From the NCBI GenBank assembly GCA_043825615.1, contig JBDRRS010000007.1, positions 1-54,509 on the forward strand: DNA of 54,509 nucleotides. Reading direction: 5' to 3'. Under the pieces are notes generated by a model. The model worked only from the letters and a program-made list of their open reading frames with translations. It was not told where the DNA came from and made no database searches. Source of the stretch: JBDRMV01 sp043825615. GTDB taxonomy: Bacteria; CG03. The translations under genes and the position numbers were made by a program. Shown here one piece after another: positions 32,418 through 41,098 of the stretch (its first letter is position 1; the number at the start of each line of letters is the position of its first letter).

Positions 32418-34394
32418 TTATTTTATTTTGCCACCGAGGGAATGAATCTTGTCCCTCAGGATAATCGCCATTTCAAAATCAAGATTGTCAACCGCATCTC
32501 TCAGGTCGGTTTTCAGCGCCTCGAGCAGCTGTGAGGATGAACCGGCAAACCTGTCAAGATTTTCGCTTATTGTCTCATACGTTTTCTGTTTCGTTTTCTT
32601 TATGAGCGTTTTATCAAGAAAAATTTTCTTCACGATGGAACGCGGGGTTATGTGGTGCGTCCTGTTATACGCTTCCTGAATGCGCCTTCTTCTCTTCATT
32701 TCGGAGATGGCGTTTTTCATGGACGACGTTACCTTGTCCGCATAAAAAACAATCCGGCTTGAAACGTTCCTCGCGGCGCGGCCGGAAATCTGGATGAGGG
32801 AAGACCTGCTCCTCAAAAAACCCTCTTTGTCGGCGTCCAGAATTGCGACGAGCGAAACCTCGGGGAAGTCCAGCCCTTCCCTCAGGAGGTTCACGCCCAC
32901 AAGGCATTCAAAAATTCCGCGGCGCAGGTCGTGTAAAATTTTGATTCTCTCAAGAGTGCCGATATCCGAATGAATGTAGGTTGTTTTTATCCCCTCTTTA
33001 ATAAAGTAAAAACTCAAATCCTCCGCCATTTTCTTCGTAAGGGTTATCACAAGCGCTCTCTGATTTTTCTTTCTCAGTTTCAGAATTTCTTTTATAAGGT
33101 CTGCGGGGGCGTTTGTCATGCTTCTGATAAAAACCTCGGGGTCAACGAGACCGGTCGGCCTTATAATCTGCTCGACGACAAAATCCCCGCTTTTTTTGAT
33201 TTCAAAATCGGCAGGGGTCGCCGAGACATAAGCGGTTTTGCCGGCGAGACCTTCAAACTCCGAAAACCTCAAGGGACGGTTGTCGAGCGCGCTCGGAAGA
33301 CGGAAGCCGAAATCCACAAGCGTTTTTTTTCTTGAATGGTCACCCGCCCACATTCCCCTCAGCTGGGGGACGGTAACGTGGGATTCGTCTATAATCGTCA
33401 GAAAATCCCTCGGGAAATAATCAATAAGGCATTGCGACGGCTCGCCCGGGAGGCGGCCGGAAAGGTGCCGCGAATAATTTTCAATACCGTGGCAGTATCC
33501 CGTCTCTTCAAGCATTTCAAGGTCGTAGTCCGTTCTCTGTTTAAGACGCTCCGCTTCAAGCAATTGTCCGTTTGACTTAAAGAACCCGAGCCGCTCCTTG
33601 AGTTCGGCTTTTATATTTTTTACCGCATCCTTCAGCCGGGGCGGGGAAGTGATAAAAAACTTCGCCGGATAAACAGCGAGGAAATCCACGCCGGCGGTCT
33701 TCTCCGCAGTCAGAGAGTCAAACTCGTAAATTTTTGAAATTCTGTCACCGTTCCAGAAAACCCGAAACGGCTTTTGCGCGTAAGACGGAAAGACATCAAG
33801 AACGTTTCCTTTCAGACGGAACTTCCCCGGGGAAAAGTCAATGTCGTTCCTCTCATACTGGATATAAGCGAGAGACCTGCAGACCTCCTGAGGCGCAATG
33901 ACATCACCGGCCGAAAGTTTGACCAGCATTCCCGCCCAGTCCTCCGGAGAGCCGATCCCGTAGATACACGAAACCGTAGCGACGATGATAACATCGCGCC
34001 GGGAAAGAACCGACGCCGTCGCCTGAAGGCGCAGGCGGTCTATCTGCTCGTTGATGGCGGCGTCCTTCGCAATGTAGGTGTCCGACTGCGGAATATACGC
34101 TTCCGGCTGGTAGTAATCATAGTAGGAAACAAAATAGCAGACGGCATTTTCGGGGAAAAATGTCTTGAATTCCGTGTAGAGCTGTGCGGAAAGCGTTTTG
34201 TTGTGCGAAATCACGAGGGCCGGTTTACCCAGCTGCTCGATGACTTTCGCCATCGTAAATGTCTTTCCCGAACCCGTGACGCCGAGAAGAGTTACGGGAT
34301 GTTTTCCCGTTTTGAGACCTTTCAGAAGTTTTGAGGACGCTTTTTTCTGCGCTTCCGAAAGTTTATAATCGCTTTTTAGTTTAAAAACAGACAC
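32418..34394 (-). CDS. uvrB: UvrABC excinuclease subunit B
   Basis: This 658-residue protein has helicase-type motifs: Walker A GVTGSGKTFTMAK, the beta-hairpin YYDYYQPEAYIP, REGLDFPEVSLVAILDADKEG, and a C-terminal UVR motif (DLRDAVDNLDFEMAIILRDKI). It verifies damaged DNA handed over by UvrA and recruits UvrC. A GTG start lies 1 nt after the surE stop. Length is normal. uvrA and uvrC are not in the window. Confidence 0.97.
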   Translation of the reverse strand: MSVFKLKSDYKLSEAQKKASSKLLKGLKTGKHPVTLLGVTGSGKTFTMAKVIEQLGKPALVISHNKTLSAQLYTEFKTFFPENAVCYFVSYYDYYQPEAYIPQSDTYIAKDAAINEQIDRLRLQATASVLSRRDVIIVATVSCIYGIGSPEDWAGMLVKLSAGDVIAPQEVCRSLAYIQYERNDIDFSPGKFRLKGNVLDVFPSYAQKPFRVFWNGDRISKIYEFDSLTAEKTAGVDFLAVYPAKFFITSPPRLKDAVKNIKAELKERLGFFKSNGQLLEAERLKQRTDYDLEMLEETGYCHGIENYSRHLSGRLPGEPSQCLIDYFPRDFLTIIDESHVTVPQLRGMWAGDHSRKKTLVDFGFRLPSALDNRPLRFSEFEGLAGKTAYVSATPADFEIKKSGDFVVEQIIRPTGLVDPEVFIRSMTNAPADLIKEILKLRKKNQRALVITLTKKMAEDLSFYFIKEGIKTTYIHSDIGTLERIKILHDLRRGIFECLVGVNLLREGLDFPEVSLVAILDADKEGFLRSRSSLIQISGRAARNVSSRIVFYADKVTSSMKNAISEMKRRRRIQEAYNRTHHITPRSIVKKIFLDKTLIKKTKQKTYETISENLDRFAGSSSQLLEALKTDLRDAVDNLDFEMAIILRDKIHSLGGKIK

Positions 34395-34395
34395 C

Positions 34396-35157
34396 TTATA
34401 CTGTCTTTGGAAAACTGCTTTTCAGAGAAGATAAATTTTCATGAGAAGTGTGGTCGAGCGTGAGAGGCGTTATTGAAATGTAATTTCGGGAAACCGCCTC
34501 TATGTCCGTTCCTTTTATCATAAAACCCGAAAGTTTCTCGCCCGAAAGCCAGTAGTATTTCCCGCCGCGGGGGTCGCGCCTTGCCACCACTCCGCGGTCG
34601 TAAATTCTTTTGCCCTGAGACGTAACTTTTATTCCCTTTATCTCTCCCCGCGGGATGTCGGGAATGTTGACATTGAAAAAAACGCCTTCCGGAAGTTTGA
34701 GCCGCAAGAGGTGCGGAAAAATTCTTCCGGTTATTTCAGTCGCCATGCCGAAATCAAATCTTTTCTTCAGAATAAGAGAAACGCTTGCGGATTTTATTCC
34801 AAGAAAAGCCGCCTCTCGCGCGGCGGCAACCGTTCCCGAATAATTCAAATCGTCTCCGAGGTTCGGTCCCGCATTTATCCCGGAAAAAACAAAATCCGCC
34901 CTGTCTTTAAAAATTTCAAGAACGCCGAGGCGGACGCAGTCAACGGGGGTTCCGTCCGAAACGTAAACGTTTTTATCAATTTTTCTCAGGCGGAGCGCTT
35001 TATGGAGCGAAATGGAATGGGAGCAGGCGCTTCTCATCCTGTCGGGCAGGACCGCCACGACCCTGCCGAACGGGGAAAGAACTTTTACAAGGGCGGGGAA
35101 GTTGCCGGACAGAATCCCGTCGTCATTCGTAACAAGAATGTTATTCGTTTTTTTCAC
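34396..35157 (-). CDS. surE: 5'-nucleotidase SurE
   Basis: This 253-residue protein has the metal site LVTNDDGI and the HAD-like SGINAGPNLGDDLNYSGTVAAAREAAFLG block, ending with YISITPLTLDHTSH. It dephosphorylates nucleoside monophosphates and perhaps polyphosphate. The GTG start overlaps the clpC stop (GTGA), which sets translational coupling. The neighbours clpC and uvrB suggest a stress-response run. Confidence 0.95.
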   Translation of the reverse strand: MKKTNNILVTNDDGILSGNFPALVKVLSPFGRVVAVLPDRMRSACSHSISLHKALRLRKIDKNVYVSDGTPVDCVRLGVLEIFKDRADFVFSGINAGPNLGDDLNYSGTVAAAREAAFLGIKSASVSLILKKRFDFGMATEITGRIFPHLLRLKLPEGVFFNVNIPDIPRGEIKGIKVTSQGKRIYDRGVVARRDPRGGKYYWLSGEKLSGFMIKGTDIEAVSRNYISITPLTLDHTSHENLSSLKSSFPKTV

Positions 35158-37586
35158 TTTTTCCCGGCGGGTTCAAATTTTATTTCCCCGTCCTCCAGTT
35201 TTGCGCGGATTTCCGCGCCTTTCTTTATCTCTCCGCGCAGCATTTTTTCCGAAAGGGGGTCTTCTATTTTATCCTGTATGACCCTCTTTAAAGGCCTCGC
35301 TCCGAGAGAAACGTCAAAGCCGGCCTCCGCCAGTTTCTTTTTCACGTCTTTATCAAACAGAACCGAGATTTCTTCTCCTTTCAGGCGTTCGTTCAGCTGA
35401 TTCAGAAGAAGGTCAACAATTTTCAGAACGTGCTCTTCCGCGAGAGGATGAAAAATCACGGATGCGTCAATCCTGTTCAAAAACTCCGGCTTGAAAGTTT
35501 TTTTGAGTTCTTCGTTTATGGTTTCTTTCATTTTGCCGAAATCAAAACCCTTGTCCTCCGAAAAACCTACCGACTTTTTAGCGGAAAAGTCAGAAACCCC
35601 GAGGTTGCTTGTCATAATGAGAACGACGTTCTTAAAGTCCACCCTGTGGCCGAGCGAATCCGTGATGAAACCCGAATCCATTATCTGCAGAAGAATCCCG
35701 TAAACGTCGGGATGCGCCTTCTCTATTTCATCCAGCAGAACGACCGAATACGGCTTTCTCCTCACCTGTTCCGTCAGAATTCCGCCTTCTTCGTAGCCGA
35801 CATAACCGGGGGGCGCTCCGACAAGGCGGGAAATGTTGAATTTCTCCATATACTCGGACATATCGACGCGGATGAGAAAATGCTCGTCTCCGAAAAGGAA
35901 TTTTGCGAGGCACCTGGCGAGAAGCGTCTTTCCCACGCCCGTAGGCCCCAGAAAAATAAAAGAGCCGATGGGCCGCGTTGCCTCGTGAAGGCCCGTTCTC
36001 GCCCGGCGCAACGACCTCGCAAGCGTGGAAATCGCCTCGTCCTGCGCAATGATGTCTCTGTGTATTTCCTTTTCCATATTCAAAAGACGCTCGGATTCTT
36101 TCTCCGTCATCTTGAAAACGGGAATCCCCGTCCAGTCCGAAATGATGCGGGCAATTCCATCCTCTTTCACGACGGATATTTTTTTTATTGTTTCATATTT
36201 ATCACCGACATCCTTTAATTCCTTCCTGAGTTCTTCTTCTTTCTTTTTGAGAACAGCCGCTTTTTCAAATTCCTGGTTCTGAATCGCTTCCGCTTTTTCG
36301 GAGCGGAGGTCTTTTATTTTTTTCTGAACGGCAATGATTTCTTCGGGGCGCTCCGACATTTTTATTCTGAGGTTGCTCCCCGCCTCGTCTATAACGTCAA
36401 TCGCCTTATCGGGAAGAAACCTGTCCGAAATATACCTGTCGGAAAGGCGGACCGCCGCGACCAGCGCCGCATCGGTATATTTTACCCCGTGATACGCCTC
36501 GTATTTGTCTCTCAGACCTTTCAGAATTTCTACCGTTTCGGTAACGCCCGGGGCGGAAATCAGAACCGACTGGAATCTCCTCGCAAGCGCCGCGTCTTTC
36601 TCAATGTATTTCCTGTAGTCGTTCAGGGTCGTCGCCCCGATACACTGCAAAAGGCCTCTTGCCAGAAGGGGCTTGAGCATGTTTGCCGCATCCATCGGAG
36701 CGCCCTCCGCAGAACCCGCGCCGACGACAAGATGCAATTCGTCAATAAACAGAATAATTTTCCCTTTTGAGCGCTCTATCTCGTCAAGAATTCTTTTCAT
36801 CCTTTCTTCAAACTCGCCCCTGTATTTCGTGCCGGCGACGATGGAGCCCATATCAAGCGAAACGACTCTGTGCCCTGAAATAATTTCAGGGACTTCTTCC
36901 GCCACAATTTTCTGCGCAATTCCCTCCACGACGGCTGTCTTGCCCACGCCGGGGTCTCCTATCAGCACGGGATTGTTTTTTGTCCTGCGGCACAAAATCT
37001 GGATGACCCGCTGAATTTCCTTCTCCCTGCCGACAATGGGGTCAAGATTACCGTTCTTTGCCTCAACCGTCAGGTTCCTGCTGAATTTATCCAGGATGGG
37101 CGTCTTCGTGGAGACGTTCTTAGCGTGCCCTTTGTACGCCGGCCGTTCTTCGTCGTCTTCTTCCTCCCTGAAAAAATTCAGCACCTTCTCGTAAGTAACG
37201 CCGAATGACTTCAGAATCTGGCTTGCTCCGCTCTGCCTTTCCTTCAGCAGAGCCAGGAGCAGGTGCTCGGTCCCGACAAACGGCTGTCCCTGACCCCGCG
37301 CTTCCTCGACGGCAAGCTGTATGATTCTTTTCGCCCGGGGAGAAAACGGGATAGGACCTATCTGAATGAGGTTGACGCCCTCCCCGAGAATACCCTTTAT
37401 GTCGTCAACGACCTGCGAAACATCAACGTTGAGCGAAGCAAGAATGTTCGCCGCAACACCGTCACTGAGAGCCAACAGCCCAAGGAGAACGTGCTCGCTC
37501 CCGACGTAAGAATGGTTCATTCCCTTAGCCGCTTCGTTCGCGTTATAAAGAACTTTCTGAGCTCTCTGCGTAAATCTGTTATCCAT
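35154..37586 (-). CDS. clpC: ATP-dependent Clp protease unfoldase ClpC
   Basis: This 810-residue protein has two N-terminal Clp repeats (1-145), AAA+ domain 1 with GDPGVGKTAVVEG, and a middle domain with a UVR-like motif (EAIQNQEFEKAAVLKKKEEEL). AAA+ domain 2 (GPTGVGKTLLARCLAK) and a C-terminal sensor domain follow. It unfolds substrates for ClpP. The middle domain distinguishes it from ClpA and from the longer ClpB. McsA/McsB/CtsR are not adjacent. GGAGGGAG precedes the ATG. Confidence 0.95.
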   Translation of the reverse strand: MDNRFTQRAQKVLYNANEAAKGMNHSYVGSEHVLLGLLALSDGVAANILASLNVDVSQVVDDIKGILGEGVNLIQIGPIPFSPRAKRIIQLAVEEARGQGQPFVGTEHLLLALLKERQSGASQILKSFGVTYEKVLNFFREEEDDEERPAYKGHAKNVSTKTPILDKFSRNLTVEAKNGNLDPIVGREKEIQRVIQILCRRTKNNPVLIGDPGVGKTAVVEGIAQKIVAEEVPEIISGHRVVSLDMGSIVAGTKYRGEFEERMKRILDEIERSKGKIILFIDELHLVVGAGSAEGAPMDAANMLKPLLARGLLQCIGATTLNDYRKYIEKDAALARRFQSVLISAPGVTETVEILKGLRDKYEAYHGVKYTDAALVAAVRLSDRYISDRFLPDKAIDVIDEAGSNLRIKMSERPEEIIAVQKKIKDLRSEKAEAIQNQEFEKAAVLKKKEEELRKELKDVGDKYETIKKISVVKEDGIARIISDWTGIPVFKMTEKESERLLNMEKEIHRDIIAQDEAISTLARSLRRARTGLHEATRPIGSFIFLGPTGVGKTLLARCLAKFLFGDEHFLIRVDMSEYMEKFNISRLVGAPPGYVGYEEGGILTEQVRRKPYSVVLLDEIEKAHPDVYGILLQIMDSGFITDSLGHRVDFKNVVLIMTSNLGVSDFSAKKSVGFSEDKGFDFGKMKETINEELKKTFKPEFLNRIDASVIFHPLAEEHVLKIVDLLLNQLNERLKGEEISVLFDKDVKKKLAEAGFDVSLGARPLKRVIQDKIEDPLSEKMLRGEIKKGAEIRAKLEDGEIKFEPAGKK

Positions 37587-37626
37587 CGTCTACTCCCTCC
37601 GCTTTCAGCGGAAATCAAATATTATG

Positions 37627-38907
37627 TCATCCGTTATCCAGCATAAATTGCGTTGAATAGACCCTGCCCCAGAAATGAGCCGCCTGATGGGCGTCGTATT
37701 TCGTCCAGTCGATTCCCGTAAACTTCACGGGATTGTACCATTGAAACGACCGGTCATCGTAATAACCCGCAATGATGTTCAACATGCCTTTGAGTTTTTT
37801 CAAACCGCCGCTCTCCATACAATGATTTACGATTTTCTGCAAAACTGACGGGTCAAGCAGAGACGGGTTTGCCGTCTTCCGTGTAAAAAATTTTCTAATT
37901 TCAGGGGGTTCCCGGCTGATTACGGGGCTTTCAGCGGGCCTGTCTTCAAACGCTTTATGAAAACCCCTTGTTTTATCCGCTTTATATTCCTCAAATAATT
38001 TCTTCCAGCCCCCGTCGGAAAAAGGCAGGTCAATATTAAAATCCGAAAAAAAAGAAACCGCACGACCGGCATCCCACATACAGTCCAGCACTTCATCCAT
38101 CGAGTTTCCGTTTTTCCTGACAATGTCAACGGCAGGCGTCGAGCCCCCGTGAAACATTATGTTCTTCTGGTGAAGAGAAGCGATTGTTCTGAAGACCCTC
38201 ATATACGCGGGATGCGCATACTGGGTGATGTCCGACGAGAAACCGTCGCGGCGCCCGTTTTTCTCAAATTCGGGAGCGTCGGAAACCGTAAAGGGAATTA
38301 CTCCGGATATTTTTTCTTTTACCTTAAAAGTCAGGTACTCCAGAACCTTGCCGGCGCAGTCATAGGCGCGGGCAACGGCCAAAGATACGGGGCGGTCTCT
38401 TTTTACGTCATCCTTTACAATTTTCCTGTATTTTAATTTTATGCTGTCCGTCAGAAAGCCCTCTTCGGAAAGGTCTCCGAACACGGAAGATTTTTTTGAA
38501 ATACGCATCCAGAAATGAAAACCCGAAGCCGTCGTATCAAGAATGTATTTTATTCCGAACGAACTCAGTATTTCTTCTATCCGGCTGATAAACGGCTCCA
38601 TCCATCCGAAAACCCTTTTCTGATGTTTGTACACGAAACTCTGGTCCTTCCTGTTGAAGTACTCAAGGTCCCAGAAAATGAAAAACGACCCGGAATTCGA
38701 AAGAGCCGGACGATAAACGTCAAGCCCCTCGTCAAGAAGTTCGTCAACGCGGCCCGCGGAAACGATCTTCACCGGAAACGCCCAGCGCTTTTTTATAAGG
38801 GCGGGCCCGCTCCCGACCGCAAAAGAGACATCGCTGAACTGCGACCTGATGAGTTCCCTTATTTTTTTGTTTCCGTAATATATCCGGTAAAAGTTCTGCG
38901 CCGTCAT
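37627..38907 (-). CDS. Uncharacterised protein, possible archaeo-eukaryotic primase-like
   Basis: The protein has 426 residues from MTAQNFYRIYYGNKKI; its ATG overlaps the stop of the PHP gene by 1 nt. Candidate AEP-type motifs are FFIFWDLEYFN (D-x-E acidic pair, about 94-104) and TASGFHFWMRI (G-x-H, about 152-162), with Asp/Glu-rich strands later. These resemble motifs I and II of PriS/LigD primases, but I cannot align the whole fold, so this is a hypothesis. The neighbours PHP phosphoesterase and PhoH are nucleic-acid-related, which fits. Confidence 0.6.
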   Translation of the reverse strand: MTAQNFYRIYYGNKKIRELIRSQFSDVSFAVGSGPALIKKRWAFPVKIVSAGRVDELLDEGLDVYRPALSNSGSFFIFWDLEYFNRKDQSFVYKHQKRVFGWMEPFISRIEEILSSFGIKYILDTTASGFHFWMRISKKSSVFGDLSEEGFLTDSIKLKYRKIVKDDVKRDRPVSLAVARAYDCAGKVLEYLTFKVKEKISGVIPFTVSDAPEFEKNGRRDGFSSDITQYAHPAYMRVFRTIASLHQKNIMFHGGSTPAVDIVRKNGNSMDEVLDCMWDAGRAVSFFSDFNIDLPFSDGGWKKLFEEYKADKTRGFHKAFEDRPAESPVISREPPEIRKFFTRKTANPSLLDPSVLQKIVNHCMESGGLKKLKGMLNIIAGYYDDRSFQWYNPVKFTGIDWTKYDAHQAAHFWGRVYSTQFMLDNG

Positions 38908-39797
38908 TATTCGGAGAATAATCTGATTGTTTTTTTCATCAAAAAGTATTTGAATTCTTTCATTTTGAAAACGAATTCGTACGGGACGCTGATTTTCCCG
39001 ATTATTTCCTGTCTTCCGGGCAGGTCCCCATGGCAGTCGGACCCGCCCGTTACAAGAAGGTTGAACTTTTCGGCCCACGAAAGAAATTTTTCCGTTTCTT
39101 CTTTCGTGTGTCCCGGATAAAACGCCTCTATCCCCTTCAGCCCTTTCTTGACGAGGTGATTTATAATTTTCTGGGAGGACGCGCCGTACTTCGGATGCGC
39201 GACAACGGGAATGCCGCCAATCTTCAGGATTAAATCAATGGCTTCTTCCGGAAGCAGACGCAACCGCTCAACAAAAGCGGGCCTGCCTTTTATCAGATAT
39301 TTTTTGAATGCCTCGTCAACGGTTTCAACGTAACCGCCCGCCACAAGCGCTTTTGCGATGTGCATCCTTCCCACGGAGCCTTTCCCTTCTATTTCAAAAA
39401 TAAAATTCCTGTTTATCGGAATCCCGAGGTTGCCAAGTTTGTCGCAAATTTCGTGCGCCCTTTTCAGACGGGCTTTCCGGAAAAGAGCAAGTTTTTTCTG
39501 AAAATAAACTGTCCGCCAGTTAATATAATATCCCAAAATGTGAATTTCTTCCTGTTTCGGGTCAATCCCTTCCGCCGAAAGTTCAACGCTGGGTATAACC
39601 TCAATTCCGTATCTTGCGCCCGTTATAACGCCTCTTTCCACGCCGTCCGTCGTGTCGTGGTCGGTTATGGAAATGGCGCTCAAACCCAGTTCGCAGGCCC
39701 TCCTGACGACTTCCTCCGGACTGCTGACGCCGTCGGAAAAATAGGTGTGAAGGTGAAGGTCAACCTTCATCTCTCTGAAAAGTTCGCTGGTTGTCAT
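38907..39797 (-). CDS. PHP-domain phosphoesterase (TrpH/RNase AM-like)
   Basis: This 296-residue protein has metal-binding PHP motifs DLHLHTYFSDG, ISITDHDTTDG, EIHILGY, GIPVVAHP and GGSDCHGD. Members include RNase AM (5'-3' exonuclease trimming 23S rRNA) and nucleotide phosphoesterases. The ATG at 39797 overlaps the phoH stop (ATGA); an internal Met at residue 10 also gives a full domain. It is coupled to the primase-like gene downstream. Confidence 0.9.
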   Translation of the reverse strand: MTTSELFREMKVDLHLHTYFSDGVSSPEEVVRRACELGLSAISITDHDTTDGVERGVITGARYGIEVIPSVELSAEGIDPKQEEIHILGYYINWRTVYFQKKLALFRKARLKRAHEICDKLGNLGIPINRNFIFEIEGKGSVGRMHIAKALVAGGYVETVDEAFKKYLIKGRPAFVERLRLLPEEAIDLILKIGGIPVVAHPKYGASSQKIINHLVKKGLKGIEAFYPGHTKEETEKFLSWAEKFNLLVTGGSDCHGDLPGRQEIIGKISVPYEFVFKMKEFKYFLMKKTIRLFSE

Positions 39798-41098
39798 AGA
39801 ATTTCTGCGGCAAGGCGCGCAAGAGGGCTCCTTTCCGATTTCACGAAGGTTACGCTCGCAAAGATATCCTGTCCCCTGAACCTTTCTATCGTGTAGGTAA
39901 GACCGTTGGATGAAGCGTCAAGATAAGGATTATCAATCTGGTAAGGGTCGCCCGTCAGCACAATTTTTGTTTCCTCTCCCGCGCGGGAAATTATCGTTTT
40001 TATTTCGTGGGGCGTGAGGTTCTGCGCCTCGTCGACAATAATGAATTGTTTCGGAATGCTGCGGCCCCTTATATACGTCAACGCCTCTATTTCAAGTTTC
40101 CCGCTGTCAAAAAACCAGTCAACCTGCGACTCCATGTCTTCTCCGCGAAACTCGCTCTTTTCCGAGACAGAAATCAAAAATTCAAGATTATCGTAAATTG
40201 CTCTCATCCAGGGGGCGAGTTTCTCTTCCTTCGTTCCGGGGAGATACCCGATGTCCTTCCCCATCGGAATAACGGGCCGCGAAACAAGGAGTTTTCTGTA
40301 AACATTTTCGTCAAAGACCTTTGACAGCCCGGCCGCAAGCGCCAGAAGCGTCTTACCCGTACCCGCGATTCCGAGGAAAGTCACGAGTTTTATCCTGTCG
40401 TCAACAAGACAATCCATTGCAAAACTCTGCTGGACATTCAGAGGTTTTACCCCCCAGAGCAGCGGGCTGGAATTTATCAGTTTCACCGCTTTGCCTTTTT
40501 TGCATTTCGCAAGGGCGGTGTGTTTTTCAGACGCCCCGCTTTTTAAAATCAAGAATTCGTTTTCAATCGTCTCGCCTGAGAGTTTCAGTGAACCGTCCGA
40601 ATAAAATTTGTCTATTTCGTCGCCGCCGACCTCCGCGATGCGCCAGCCGTCGTAAAGTTCCGAAAAATTAACCTTGTTCTTTCCGTAGTCCTCCACGGCG
40701 AGGCCCAGAACCTGCGCCTTTATTCTCATGTTTATATCCTTGGAAATAAATACGACATTGCCGTCTTTTTTATTCAGTTCGACGGCAAGGGAGAGTATGA
40801 AATTGTCCGCGCTGGCGGCGAAGGTCTTCGGCAGATCCGCGCCTTGGCCCATGACGACCTTCAGGCAGCCCCCGTTTTCCATATTTACGCCCTTCGTCAG
40901 ATTCCCCGCCTCGCGAAATCCGTCTATACCGCGCGACGCCATCCGCGCAGCCTTGCCCCGCGCATCATTCAGTTTTTTCAGATTATCCAGTTCCTCGATT
41001 ACGGTTATCGGCAAAATCACGTTATTGTCGCCGAAAGAGGAAAAACAGGCAGGGTCGTGAATCAGCACATTAGTATCAAGAACAAAATTTTTAACCAT
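39794..41098 (-). CDS. PIN-PhoH family ATPase/ribonuclease
   Basis: The protein has 434 residues. An N-terminal PIN domain (FVLDTNVLIHDP, then VIEELDNLK) is followed by a PhoH P-loop ATPase (LGIAGTGKTLLALAAG, IVDEAQNLTPHEIKTI, TGDPYQID). This PIN-PhoH architecture couples RNA unwinding to cleavage. It overlaps cstA upstream by 8 nt and the PHP gene downstream by 4 nt, tightly embedding it in the run. Confidence 0.93.
   Translation of the reverse strand: MVKNFVLDTNVLIHDPACFSSFGDNNVILPITVIEELDNLKKLNDARGKAARMASRGIDGFREAGNLTKGVNMENGGCLKVVMGQGADLPKTFAASADNFILSLAVELNKKDGNVVFISKDINMRIKAQVLGLAVEDYGKNKVNFSELYDGWRIAEVGGDEIDKFYSDGSLKLSGETIENEFLILKSGASEKHTALAKCKKGKAVKLINSSPLLWGVKPLNVQQSFAMDCLVDDRIKLVTFLGIAGTGKTLLALAAGLSKVFDENVYRKLLVSRPVIPMGKDIGYLPGTKEEKLAPWMRAIYDNLEFLISVSEKSEFRGEDMESQVDWFFDSGKLEIEALTYIRGRSIPKQFIIVDEAQNLTPHEIKTIISRAGEETKIVLTGDPYQIDNPYLDASSNGLTYTIERFRGQDIFASVTFVKSERSPLARLAAEIL

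Noticed and set aside
34711..35400. Long plus-strand open frames opposite surE/clpC and many similar ones (for example 11116-11832, 14819-15439, 33774-34334)
   Set aside because: They lie antisense to well-identified genes, have no domain resemblance or ribosome-binding sites, and arise from codon bias of the true strand.
37627..39078. Longer start (39078) for the primase-like protein
   Set aside because: The extra 57 residues lie antisense-like inside the PHP gene's C-terminal codons in another frame, with low-complexity basic sequence. The ATG at 38907 overlaps the PHP stop as expected for coupling.
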